55,000 bases of DNA from Mesorhizobium helmanticense (GTDB lineage: Bacteria; Pseudomonadota; Alphaproteobacteria; Rhizobiales; Rhizobiaceae), in assembly GCF_003034915.1 (NCBI RefSeq), contig NZ_PZJX01000041.1, positions 1-55,000 of the forward strand. The letters are read 5' to 3'. The notes under the pieces were generated by a model, which was not told where the DNA came from, did no database searches, and saw only the letters and a program-made list of their open reading frames with translations. Positions 25,780 to 34,134 of this stretch are shown here, one piece after another; position 1 is the stretch's first letter, and the number at the start of each line of letters is the position of its first letter. Both the position numbers and the translations under genes were made by a program.

Positions 25780-27320
25780 CCGTAGCCGCCAGCATCGAGA
25801 CAGCGCGCCAGCCGGTGCTGGAAATGCGGCATATCTCGAAGACCTTCGGCGCCATCCGCGCCTTGCAGGACGTTTCGCTCACCGTTCATGCCGGCGAACT
25901 GCATGCGCTGATGGGCGAGAACGGGGCCGGCAAATCGACCCTGATGAAAGTGCTGTCCGGCGCCTACCGGCCTGACCCCGGCGGCGAGATCCTGATCGAC
26001 GGCGCGCCTAGCGTGACCGGCAATCCGGTCAAGGCCCGCGCCCAGGGCATTGCGGTGATCTATCAGGAACTGTCGCTGGCGCCCAATCTGACGGTGGCGC
26101 AGAACATCTTCCTTGGCAATGAGCCGCGGCGTTTCGGCGTCGTCGACCGCGACCAGTGCAACCGGCGCGCCAAGGAAATCATCACACGGCTTGGCGTCTC
26201 CTTCTCGGCGCGCGCCCTTGTCTCCAGCCTGTCGCTGGGCGAGCGCCAGCTGGTCGAGATCGCCCGCGCGCTGTCGACCAATGCGCGCATCATCGTCATG
26301 GACGAGCCGACCACGTCGCTGACCTCGCGCGAGACCGACCGGCTGTTCGAGGTCATCGCAACGCTGAAGTCGCAAGGCATCGCCATCATCTATATCAGCC
26401 ACCGCATGGAGGAAGTCTACCAGCTCGCCGACCGCGTCAGCGTGCTGCGCGACAGCGGCTATGTCGGCACGCTCGATCGCGCCGACCTGAACGCCTCGCG
26501 ACTCGTTTCGATGATGGTCGGCCGCGATCTGTCCGCTTTCTACAAGAAGGATCACCGACCGCCGGACGCAAAGCGCGCGGTGGCACTTTCGGTGCGCGGC
26601 ATGTCGGACGGCAAGCTCCTGAAGGACTGCTCCTTCGATTTGCACAAGGGTGAAGTGCTGGCGCTGGCAGGCCTTGTCGGCTCCGGTCGCACCGAGCTTG
26701 CCCGGCTGATCTTCGGTGCAGATCGGCATACGTCAGGCACGCTGGAACTCGACGGCAAGCCTGTAACCATCGGCTCGCCGCGCGAGGCGCTCGATGCCGG
26801 CATCGCCTATCTCACCGAGGACCGCAAGGAGCTTGGCCTGTTCCTCGACATGTCGATCTCCGACAACATCAGCATGGGCGTGCTCGCGAGGGATGCGCGG
26901 GCCGGCGGATTCCGCGACTTCACGGCGGCCGAAAAGCGTGCCGCCAAATCCGTTTCCGACCTCTCCATCCGTACCAGTTCGGTTGCGGCCAATGCCGGTT
27001 CGCTGTCGGGCGGCAACCAGCAGAAAGTGCTGCTTGCCCGCCTGCTCGAGACCGAGCCGCGGGTCCTCATCCTCGATGAGCCGACCCGTGGCGTCGATGT
27101 CGGGGCGAAATCGGAAATCTACCGGCTGATCGACAATCTCGCCAACAGGGGCATCGCCATCCTGATGATCTCCAGCGAACTGCCGGAGGTGATCGGCGTC
27201 GCCGACCGCGTGCTGGTGATGCGCGACGGCGCCATATCGGGCGAGGTGACGGCATCCGAAGGCGAGCCGCTCAGCCAGGAAAAGATCATGGAACTTGCAA
27301 CGGGAGCGGCCAAGGGATGA
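25776..27320 (+). CDS. Sugar ABC transporter ATPase, RbsA/XylG type (two nucleotide-binding domains)
   Basis: A 514-residue double ATPase whose ATG overlaps the kinase stop. Domain 1 has Walker A 'GENGAGKST' at residues 47-55, signature 'LSLGERQLVEIARAL' and Walker B 'IIVMDEPTTSL'. Domain 2 has the degenerate Walker A 'GLVGSGRTEL' normal for this family, signature 'LSGGNQQKVLLARLL' and Walker B 'VLILDEPTRGVDVG'. It energises import of a monosaccharide together with the permease and binding protein that follow. Confidence 0.95.
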   Translation: MTVAASIETARQPVLEMRHISKTFGAIRALQDVSLTVHAGELHALMGENGAGKSTLMKVLSGAYRPDPGGEILIDGAPSVTGNPVKARAQGIAVIYQELSLAPNLTVAQNIFLGNEPRRFGVVDRDQCNRRAKEIITRLGVSFSARALVSSLSLGERQLVEIARALSTNARIIVMDEPTTSLTSRETDRLFEVIATLKSQGIAIIYISHRMEEVYQLADRVSVLRDSGYVGTLDRADLNASRLVSMMVGRDLSAFYKKDHRPPDAKRAVALSVRGMSDGKLLKDCSFDLHKGEVLALAGLVGSGRTELARLIFGADRHTSGTLELDGKPVTIGSPREALDAGIAYLTEDRKELGLFLDMSISDNISMGVLARDARAGGFRDFTAAEKRAAKSVSDLSIRTSSVAANAGSLSGGNQQKVLLARLLETEPRVLILDEPTRGVDVGAKSEIYRLIDNLANRGIAILMISSELPEVIGVADRVLVMRDGAISGEVTASEGEPLSQEKIMELATGAAKG

Positions 27321-28318
27321 CCGACAGGGCGACCGGAACAATGAGCACAAGCGACCAAACCGTCGCCAGGAGCCGGCGGTTGCGCACCGCCTTCGCCGCG
27401 CTGGGCATGTTGCCGGTGCTGGTCCTGCTGGCGGCCGGCTTCCAGTTCCTGAATCCGCGTTTTCTGACCGAAACCAATCTGCTCATCGTCACGCAGCAAT
27501 CGTCGATCAACATCGTGCTCGCGGCCGGCATGACCTTCGTCATTCTGACTGGCGGCATCGACCTGTCCGTCGGCGCCATCCTGGCCGCCTCGGCGATGGT
27601 GGCGGTGATCGTTTCGCTGGTGCCGGACTGGGGCATGCTCGGCGTTCCGGCCGCCATTCTGGTCGGCCTCGGCTTCGGCCTCATCAACGGGCTGCTCGTC
27701 GCCTACATCAAGCTGCCGCCCTTCATCGTCACGCTGGGATCGCTGACCGCCGTGCGCGGCGTCGCCCGCCTGCTCGGCCAGGACACGACCGTGTTCAATT
27801 CGGACCTGCCGTTCGATTTCATCGGCAACGGTTCGCTGTTCGGCATTCCCTGGCTGGTCATCATCGCGCTCGCGGTCGTGGTGCTGTCCTGGCTGGTGCT
27901 CAAGCGCACCGTGCTCGGCACCTGGATTTATGCCGTCGGCGGCAATGCCGAGGCCGCCCGCCTCACCGGCATCAAGGTGCCGCTGGTGCTGCTCTTCGTC
28001 TACGGCGTTTCCGGCCTGCTGGCCGGGCTCGGCGGCGCCATGTCGGCGGCCAGGCTCTATGCCGCCAACGGGCTGCAGCTCGGGCAGTCTTATGAGCTCG
28101 ACGCCATCGCCGCGGTCATTCTCGGCGGCACCAGCTTCGTCGGCGGCGTCGGCTCGATCTGGGGCACGCTGATCGGCGGCCTGATCATCGCGGTGCTCTC
28201 CAACGGGCTCATCTTGGCCGGCGTTTCCGACATCTGGCAGTACATCATCAAGGGATTGGTCATCATCGTGGCGGTCGCCCTCGACCGCTACAGGCTCCAG
28301 GCAGGAGCAAGAACGTGA
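27317..28318 (+). CDS. Sugar ABC transporter permease, RbsC type
   Basis: A 333-residue inner-membrane protein with roughly eight to ten hydrophobic segments. It carries the RbsC-family stretch 'GMTFVILTGGIDLSVGAILA' and the 'AARLTGIKV' loop, with 'GGTSFVGGVGSIWGTLIGGL' near the C-terminus. Its ATG overlaps the RbsA-type stop (ATGA). It is the single permease of this system, presumably a homodimer, unlike the system at 41357 which has two different permeases. Confidence 0.95.
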   Translation: MTDRATGTMSTSDQTVARSRRLRTAFAALGMLPVLVLLAAGFQFLNPRFLTETNLLIVTQQSSINIVLAAGMTFVILTGGIDLSVGAILAASAMVAVIVSLVPDWGMLGVPAAILVGLGFGLINGLLVAYIKLPPFIVTLGSLTAVRGVARLLGQDTTVFNSDLPFDFIGNGSLFGIPWLVIIALAVVVLSWLVLKRTVLGTWIYAVGGNAEAARLTGIKVPLVLLFVYGVSGLLAGLGGAMSAARLYAANGLQLGQSYELDAIAAVILGGTSFVGGVGSIWGTLIGGLIIAVLSNGLILAGVSDIWQYIIKGLVIIVAVALDRYRLQAGART

Positions 28319-28398
28319 TTGACCTTAGTCGCCGGCGTCAACGACCCGGTTTCATGTGTAACGCACCGTGAGAGGCGCGGGGCATCAGGAGGAAAGCA

Positions 28399-29337
28399 AT
28401 GAAGACCATCGCTAAACTGCTCTGCGGCGCCGCATTCGCGGCTGTCGCCATCGCGCCGGCATCGGCCAAGGACCTGAACAAGGTCGGCATCTCCGTCGGC
28501 CTGCTCGGCAACCCCTTCTTCGTCGCCACCATCAAGGGCATCGAGGATGCGGCCAAGAAGATCAACCCGAATGTCGAGGTGACGTCGGTGTCGGCCGACT
28601 ACGACCTCAACAAGCAGGTCTCGCAGGTCGATTCCTTCATCGCCGCCGGCGTCGACGTGATCATGCTCAACGCCGTCGACGCCAAGGCAATCGCGCCGGC
28701 GGTGAAGAAGGCGCAAGCGGCTGGTATCGTGGTTGCCGCCTTTGACGTTTCGGCGCCGGGCGCCGACGTCACCGTGATGACCAACAACGTCAAGGCCGGC
28801 GAAGAGGCTTGCCAGTATCTGGTCGACCACACTGGCGGCAAGGGCGACTATGTGATCCTGAACGGCCCGGCGTCGTCGTCGATTCTCGAGCGGGTGCAGG
28901 GCTGCAAGAACGTGCTGGCAAAGCATCCCGACATCAAGATCCTGTCCGACGACCAGAACGCCGAAGGCTCGCGCGATGGCGGCCTGAAGGTGTTCCAGTC
29001 GCTGCTCACCCGATTCGACAAGATCGACGCGGTCTTTGCCATCAACGATCCGACGGCGATCGGCGCCCAGCTTGCGGCCAAGCAGCTCAACCGCTCCGAG
29101 TTCATCTTCACCGCGGTCGACGGCGCGCCGGACATCGAGAAGGAGCTCTCTTCCGGCACCTCGATGATCAAGGCGTCTGCCTCTCAGGATCCCTATGTGA
29201 TGGCCGGCCAGTCGCTGACGATGGCGGCTGACCTGCTTGCCGGTAAGAAGCCGGCCGAGCCCACCGTCTTGCTCGACCCCAAGCTGATCACGGCCGAGAA
29301 CCTGAAGGACTACAAGGGCTGGACCGCGGCCCGCTAA
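28399..29337 (+). CDS. Sugar ABC transporter substrate-binding protein, RbsB type
   Basis: A 312-residue periplasmic binding protein with AGGAGGAAA as ribosome site. The signal peptide ends 'IAPASA' with cleavage before 'KDLNKV'. The mature protein has the ribose-binding fold features 'VGISVGLLGNPFFVATIKG', 'NAVDAKAIAPAVKKAQAAGI', a hinge-facing 'FAINDPTAIGAQLAAKQL' and 'ASQDPYVMAG'. It supplies the permease encoded just upstream. A strong terminator follows, so it is the last gene of the primary transcript. Confidence 0.95.
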   Translation: MKTIAKLLCGAAFAAVAIAPASAKDLNKVGISVGLLGNPFFVATIKGIEDAAKKINPNVEVTSVSADYDLNKQVSQVDSFIAAGVDVIMLNAVDAKAIAPAVKKAQAAGIVVAAFDVSAPGADVTVMTNNVKAGEEACQYLVDHTGGKGDYVILNGPASSSILERVQGCKNVLAKHPDIKILSDDQNAEGSRDGGLKVFQSLLTRFDKIDAVFAINDPTAIGAQLAAKQLNRSEFIFTAVDGAPDIEKELSSGTSMIKASASQDPYVMAGQSLTMAADLLAGKKPAEPTVLLDPKLITAENLKDYKGWTAAR

Positions 29338-29350
29338 ACCTCCCAGGCCT

Positions 29351-29385
29351 GGTGCGGCCGGGATGACCGGCCGCACCCTTTTTTT
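29351..29385 (+). terminator. Rho-independent terminator after the RbsB-type gene
   Basis: An 11-bp GC-rich stem (GGTGCGGCCGG with CCGGCCGCACC) around GATGA, followed by seven T. It starts 14 bases after the stop. The 3-epimerase gene lies beyond it and may be reached by read-through or have its own promoter. Confidence 0.9.
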
Positions 29386-29450
29386 AGCAGCGGATTTGCA
29401 AAAACGGTTCCCGCTTTGGGTCCGGTGCTCCCGCGCAACCGGAGACGATC

Positions 29451-30344
29451 ATGTCGCGCATTGGCATCCATTCCTTCGTCTGGTCGGCGAGCTCGGCGCA
29501 GGGCGATCTTGAACGCACGCTGGCCAACACCAGGGAGGCCGGCTTCGACCTGATCGAATTCTCCTATCTCGACCCGGCCAATGTCGATATCGGCAGGCTG
29601 GCCAAGCGCATCGCCGATCTCGATCTCGGCGTGGCGATCAGCATCGGGCTGCCGGCCGATGGCGACATTTCCAGCGCCGACAAGACGATTGCCGCACACG
29701 GCGTCGAAATCCTGAAACGTACGATCGCGCTGACCCGCGATCTCGGCGGCAGCAAGGTCGCCGGCATCCTCTCGACCAGCCACGGATTGCAGAGCGAGGC
29801 GCCGACGCGCGACCAATGGAACCGCAGCGCCTCGACGCTTGCAAAGGTGGCGGAGACGGCCAAGGCCGCCGGCGTCACGCTCAACCTCGAGATCGTCAAC
29901 CGCTTCGAAAGCAATCTGCTCAACACCGCAGCCCAAGGGCTCGCCTTCATCGAGGACACCGGCTCCGACAACATCTTCCTGCATCTCGACACTTTCCACA
30001 TGAACATCGAGGAGGCCGATGTCGGATTGGCCATCCGCCATGCGGCAAGGAAGATCGGCTACGTCCACATCGGCGAGAGCCATCGCGGTTTCCTCGGCAC
30101 CGGCAACATCGACTTTGCCGCGATCTTCGATGCGCTCACCGCGATCGGCTATCATGACGACCTCAGCTTCGAATCCTTCTCGTCCGAGATCGTCGACGAG
30201 AACCTGTCGAAGAAGACCGCGATCTGGCGCAATCTGTGGACCGACAATATGCAGCTGGCCCGCCATGCGCGCCGCTTCATCGCGATCGGGTTGGAGACAG
30301 CGCGGCTCAAGGCCGAGCTTGTCTCGTCAGGCCACCGGCCATAG
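29451..30344 (+). CDS. Ketose 3-epimerase-like sugar isomerase (D-tagatose/D-psicose 3-epimerase fold)
   Basis: A 297-residue TIM-barrel enzyme. The four metal ligands are E147 ('LNLEIVNRFE'), D180 ('FLHLDTFHMN'), H206 ('YVHIGES') and E241 ('SFESFSSE'). Their spacing of 33, 26 and 35 residues is the same as I recall for the ligands of characterised D-tagatose and D-psicose 3-epimerases, which strongly supports this family. It would interconvert a ketose and its C3 epimer in the cytoplasm. It follows the sugar importer and kinase, so the likely order is import, epimerise, phosphorylate. Other sugar or inositol isomerases of the same fold remain possible. Confidence 0.85.
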   Translation: MSRIGIHSFVWSASSAQGDLERTLANTREAGFDLIEFSYLDPANVDIGRLAKRIADLDLGVAISIGLPADGDISSADKTIAAHGVEILKRTIALTRDLGGSKVAGILSTSHGLQSEAPTRDQWNRSASTLAKVAETAKAAGVTLNLEIVNRFESNLLNTAAQGLAFIEDTGSDNIFLHLDTFHMNIEEADVGLAIRHAARKIGYVHIGESHRGFLGTGNIDFAAIFDALTAIGYHDDLSFESFSSEIVDENLSKKTAIWRNLWTDNMQLARHARRFIAIGLETARLKAELVSSGHRP

Positions 30345-30370
30345 GTCTATCGGCACGAGCGACATGCATC

Positions 30371-30410
30371 AAAGCGCATGGCATGGATCCGTTCAAACGC
30401 GACGCGCTTT
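30371..30410. terminator. Inverted repeat at the convergent gene ends
   Basis: AAAGCGC (30371-30377) and GCGCTTT (30404-30410) bracket 26 bases between two convergent genes; the right arm overlaps the dehydrogenase stop codon. It could act as a weak bidirectional terminator, but no clean T-tract is present. Confidence 0.3.
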
Positions 30411-31137
30411 AACGACAGGTATAGCCGCCATCTATCGGCAACGAGACGCCGGTAATCATCGACGCCCCATCGCTGAGCAGGAAAACAATCGGCGCTGCGA
30501 CTTCATCCTCGGTGGCCCAGCGGCCGAGCGGCATCTGCTTCAGGAATGGCTCCGCGACATGCGGCTGGCTCCAATGCCCGGAAGAGATCGGCGTCATCAC
30601 CACCGTCGGGTTGACGCTGTTGACACGTATCCCGTATTTGCCGAGCTCGAGGGCTGAAACGCGCGTGATGTTTTCCAGCGCCGCCTTCGACGATCCGTAG
30701 GAAATATGCCCTTCCAGGGCAACGAGCGCGGCCTGGCTCGACACGTTGACGATCGCACCGCCCTTCTTGAGCCGGACCATCGACTGCGTGGCGTATTTGG
30801 TGACGAGCAGTGCGCCGCGCGCATTGATGGTGATGACCTTGTCGAAGATGGCGATGTCGGTATCCATGGGCGTTGCGATTTCGCCGCCGAAGCCGCCGCA
30901 GTTGACGACGCCCCAGAGGTCGAGCCCTTCGAGAGCGTTGCGGATTTCCTCCTCCGAGGCGAGATCGAAGCTCAGGGTGCGGCAGCCGGTCTCGCCTGCG
31001 ATCGCATCGAGTGCCTGGCGCGAACGGCCGGCGGCGATGACATCAGCATTGGCCGCCACTAGATGGCGAACGACGGCGCCCCCGATTCCGCCACTGCCGC
31101 CGGTGACCAGAATGGGTCGCCCCTGGAAATCCGTCAT
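30409..31137 (-). CDS. Short-chain dehydrogenase/reductase, L-xylulose-reductase-like
   Basis: A 242-residue SDR enzyme. The cofactor motif is 'TGGSGGIGG' at residues 12-20 and the catalytic residues are the Ser in 'VNVSSQAAL' and Tyr-Lys in 'YGSSK'. The usual 'NNAG' strand reads 'NCGG'. 'NSVNPTVVMTPIS' and the ending 'DGGYTCR' resemble dicarbonyl/L-xylulose reductases, which interconvert polyols and ketoses. It is the final gene of the unit aldolase - importer - dehydrogenase, so it probably oxidises an imported polyol or reduces a ketose. Confidence 0.88.
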   Translation of the reverse strand: MTDFQGRPILVTGGSGGIGGAVVRHLVAANADVIAAGRSRQALDAIAGETGCRTLSFDLASEEEIRNALEGLDLWGVVNCGGFGGEIATPMDTDIAIFDKVITINARGALLVTKYATQSMVRLKKGGAIVNVSSQAALVALEGHISYGSSKAALENITRVSALELGKYGIRVNSVNPTVVMTPISSGHWSQPHVAEPFLKQMPLGRWATEDEVAAPIVFLLSDGASMITGVSLPIDGGYTCR

Positions 31138-31166
31138 ATTTTCCTCCTTGTATTCCTTGGCTGCCG

Positions 31167-32297
31167 TCAGTTGATCCGCGCCTTTGCGGGTATGGGTTCC
31201 CAGCGCGTGGGTGCATTTTCGGAGATTCTGTGGCCGGTCTTGTCGAAGAGATGGCAGGCGGCAGGCGGCAAGGAGATCGCGAGGCGATCGCCGGCGCGCG
31301 CCACCCGCCCGCTGCTGTCGCGGATAACGAGGTTCTCTTCGCCGTTCCGCACATGAATGAAGGTGTCGCTGCCCAACAATTCGACCACGCCAGCCTCCAC
31401 GACATGTGCATCCGCGTGCTCCTCTGCCGAGAGGAGAATATGTTCCGGCCGAACGCCAAGGACGACGTCATCGCCCGGTTCGAGCGGCCTGGAGATGGGG
31501 ATATCAAGCATGGGGCCTAACGCCAGACGGACCGTCGCTTGCTTGTCCTGAACGGAGGCAACCCGGCCATTGAGGAAATTCATGGCGGGTGAACCGATGA
31601 AGCCAGCGACGAACAGGTTGGCGGGCCGGTGGTAGAGTTCGAGCGGCGTGCCTACCTGCTCGATCCGCCCGCCATCCATCACGACGATGCGGTCGGCAAG
31701 CGTCATCGCCTCAACCTGGTCATGGGTGACGTAGATCATCGTCGATGCGAGTTCGGCTTTGAGGCGCGCGATCTCGACGCGCATGCCGACACGCAGCGCC
31801 GCATCGAGATTGGAAAGCGGCTCGTCGAGCAGGAAGAGCTTTGGCTTGCGGGTTATGGCCCGGCCAATCGCCACGCGCTGCCGCTGACCGCCGGAGAGTT
31901 CGCGCGGCTTGCGCCGCAGATAGGACGACAGGCGCAGCTTGTCGGCGGCGCGGCGCACCCGCTCGGCGATCTCGGCCGAAGGGGTGCGGGCGATCTCGAG
32001 GCCGAAGCCGATGTTGCGGCCGACATCCATATGCGGATAGAGCGCGTAGGACTGGAAAACCATGGCCACACCGCGTTCCGGCGGCTCGGCCTCGCTCATG
32101 TCGACGCCATCCACCAGGATACGTCCTGAATTGACCGGCTCCAGGCCGGCGATGATCCTCAGCAGCGTGGACTTGCCGCAACCCGACGGTCCCACAAGCA
32201 CGCAGAATTCGCCGTCAGGAATGGTGAGCGACAGTTCGGGAATGACCGTCACGCTGCCGAAAGCCTTGGTGATCTTGTCGATCGAAAGCGTCGCCAT
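31167..32297 (-). CDS. ABC transporter ATPase, UgpC/MalK type
   Basis: A 376-residue ATPase. Walker A is 'GPSGCGKST' at residues 36-44, the Q-loop 'MVFQSYALYPHMDV', the signature 'LSGGQRQRVAIGRAI' and Walker B 'LFLLDEPLSNLDA', all in the standard CUT1 form. A C-terminal TOBE/OB domain of about 130 residues follows, including 'LGVRPEHILLS'. It serves the permeases at 32302 and 33132 and lies 4 bases after the first of them. Confidence 0.95.
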   Translation of the reverse strand: MATLSIDKITKAFGSVTVIPELSLTIPDGEFCVLVGPSGCGKSTLLRIIAGLEPVNSGRILVDGVDMSEAEPPERGVAMVFQSYALYPHMDVGRNIGFGLEIARTPSAEIAERVRRAADKLRLSSYLRRKPRELSGGQRQRVAIGRAITRKPKLFLLDEPLSNLDAALRVGMRVEIARLKAELASTMIYVTHDQVEAMTLADRIVVMDGGRIEQVGTPLELYHRPANLFVAGFIGSPAMNFLNGRVASVQDKQATVRLALGPMLDIPISRPLEPGDDVVLGVRPEHILLSAEEHADAHVVEAGVVELLGSDTFIHVRNGEENLVIRDSSGRVARAGDRLAISLPPAACHLFDKTGHRISENAPTRWEPIPAKARIN

Positions 32298-32301
32298 GGA
32301 T

Positions 32302-33135
32302 CTAGCCTTTCACCGCGCCGGCGAGCAGCCCGCGCACGAAGGCGCGCTGGACCAGCACATAGAGGAGTATGAGGGGAAGCGCGATCAGCGTGAGCACCGC
32401 AAACAGCGCGCCGGGATTGGCCATGTAGAGGCCCGAATACTGCATCGGCACGATGGTGAGTGTCTTCATCTCGGCTTTGGTGAGCACGATGAGGGCAAGG
32501 AAGAATTCGTTCCAGGTGACGATGAACTGCCAGATCGTGACGAAGACAAGGGCTGGCCTGACCAGCGGCAGCGCCACGTGCCAATAGGTCTGCCAGGCAT
32601 TGCAGCCATCGACGCGCGCCGCTTCGAAAAGCTCGCGCGGCGCATCTTCCAGGAAGGATTTGAGGATGACCATGGCAAAAGGCACGCCAAGCGCCGCATA
32701 GGGCAGGATCAGGCCGATATAAGTGTTCACCCAGCCAAAATTCTTGAGCAGGATGGCAAGCGGCAGCACCATGGAGGCGAGCGGCACCATGAGGGTCGTC
32801 AGCAGCGTCGTGTAGAGGAAGAGCGAGCCCTTGAGCCGCAGGATGGCGCAGGCGAAGGCGAAGAGCGAGGCGACGGCCACCACGATCGCCACCGTCGCGA
32901 CCGTCACAATGAGGCTGTTGAGGAAGATGCCGCCAAGCGGATTGTCACGGATGACCGTGACGAAGTTGTCGAAGGTGACCGGCCAGGTGAAGAGCGCCGC
33001 ATCGAAGGCCTGGGCCGGCGTCCTGAGACCGATCGACAGCATGTAGACCTGCGGGATCATCCAGAAGCCGAGCACGATGAAGAGAACCAGGTGGATCACG
33101 GTGCTGCGAAGACGGGAGCGGGCAAGCGGGGTCAC
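32302..33135 (-). CDS. Carbohydrate ABC transporter permease, UgpE/MalG type
   Basis: A 277-residue permease. The start is the GTG at 33135, in a GTGA overlap with the stop of the upstream permease. Longer readings run into that gene and are not protein-like. The EAA loop is 'LFEAARVDGCNAWQTYWHVA' and six hydrophobic segments fit the MalG family. With the permease at 33132-34070 it forms the membrane channel of a CUT1 importer. Confidence 0.93.
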   Translation of the reverse strand: MTPLARSRLRSTVIHLVLFIVLGFWMIPQVYMLSIGLRTPAQAFDAALFTWPVTFDNFVTVIRDNPLGGIFLNSLIVTVATVAIVVAVASLFAFACAILRLKGSLFLYTTLLTTLMVPLASMVLPLAILLKNFGWVNTYIGLILPYAALGVPFAMVILKSFLEDAPRELFEAARVDGCNAWQTYWHVALPLVRPALVFVTIWQFIVTWNEFFLALIVLTKAEMKTLTIVPMQYSGLYMANPGALFAVLTLIALPLILLYVLVQRAFVRGLLAGAVKG

Positions 33136-34070
33136 GCGCGCTCCTTTCCGGCCGGCGTCAGGCGGGCGCCGAGTGTCACGATCTGGAGCAGCGAAAGGAC
33201 CAGCGCGACGACGAGCACGATGACGGAAAGGGCCGCACCGCTGCCGGTGTCGCCGAGCACGAAGCTCTGCTTGAAGATGAATGTGCCGAACACCTCGCTG
33301 GCGCGGTTCGGGCCGCCGCCGGTCATCAGATGGACGATCGGGAAGGTCTGCAACGTGCCGATGACGCCCAGCAGCAGCAGCGACTTGGTCGCCGGCGCCA
33401 GCATTGGCACGATGACGTATACTGCAAGCCGCCAGCCCCTCGCCCCGTCGACGCGCGCCGCGTCCAGCACCTCGCTCGGCAGGTTTGCGATGCCGGCGAT
33501 GTACATGAGCATCGAAAAGCCGGTCCACTGCCAGATGTTGACGAGGATGAGCGCATAGATCGCCATCTTCGGGTCGCCGATCGGCGAGGTCATCATGACG
33601 AACCCGACATGCTTCAGATATTCCTGGGCGATGCCGTAGTAAGGCGCATAGATCTGCACCCAGACCAGGCTGATGACCGAAACCGAGGTGACGACCGGCA
33701 GAAAGAACATGGTGCGGAAGAAACCGCGCAGCGCATGGGTGTGCCGCTCGATGAAATAGGCAAGCAGCCCACCGATAAGCATCTGTACCGGGATTGTGAT
33801 CACGCCCCACAAAAGCATGTTGCGCACCACGATCCAGAAAGTCGGATCACCGAGAACCGTCACATAGTTCGCGAGGCCGGCGAAGGAAGATACGCCGCTG
33901 CCCGAACGAATGTAGAGGCTCTGTCCGGCCACCCAGAGGATCGGATAGGCAACGAAGACGACGAACAGAAGCGTCGCCGGCAGAGCGAAGAGATAAAGCG
34001 TCGAGGTTCTCGATGCCGGCCGCCGTTCGATCGCCGTCGCGGGTCCGGCTCGCACGGCTTCTGCGCGCAT
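33132..34070 (-). CDS. Carbohydrate ABC transporter permease, UgpA/MalF type
   Basis: A 312-residue permease. The ATG at 34070 is chosen because AGGGTGA lies 5 bases upstream; a GTG three codons earlier (34079) overlaps that site. The EAA loop reads 'EVLDAARVDGARGWRLAVYV', preceded by the family's central membrane segments. 'NIWQWTGFSMLMYIAGI' is typical of sugar permeases. It is preceded by the binding-protein gene, from which it is separated by a stem-loop (34099-34120). Confidence 0.92.
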   Translation of the reverse strand: MRAEAVRAGPATAIERRPASRTSTLYLFALPATLLFVVFVAYPILWVAGQSLYIRSGSGVSSFAGLANYVTVLGDPTFWIVVRNMLLWGVITIPVQMLIGGLLAYFIERHTHALRGFFRTMFFLPVVTSVSVISLVWVQIYAPYYGIAQEYLKHVGFVMMTSPIGDPKMAIYALILVNIWQWTGFSMLMYIAGIANLPSEVLDAARVDGARGWRLAVYVIVPMLAPATKSLLLLGVIGTLQTFPIVHLMTGGGPNRASEVFGTFIFKQSFVLGDTGSGAALSVIVLVVALVLSLLQIVTLGARLTPAGKERA

Positions 34071-34098
34071 AATGCTCACCCTGTCAGATCAACGGGGA

Positions 34099-34120
34099 CC
34101 GGGCGCTGGCAGGCGCCCGG
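34099..34120. promoter_or_regulatory. Stem-loop between binding-protein and permease genes
   Basis: An uninterrupted inverted repeat (CCGGGCGCT with AGCGCC-type partner; arms 34099-34107 and 34112-34120) in the gap after the binding-protein stop, without a T-tract. It parallels the stem-loop at 13565-13596 and probably stabilises the upstream message or attenuates expression of the membrane genes. Confidence 0.5.
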
Positions 34121-34134
34121 CCGGCCGCTGCGGT

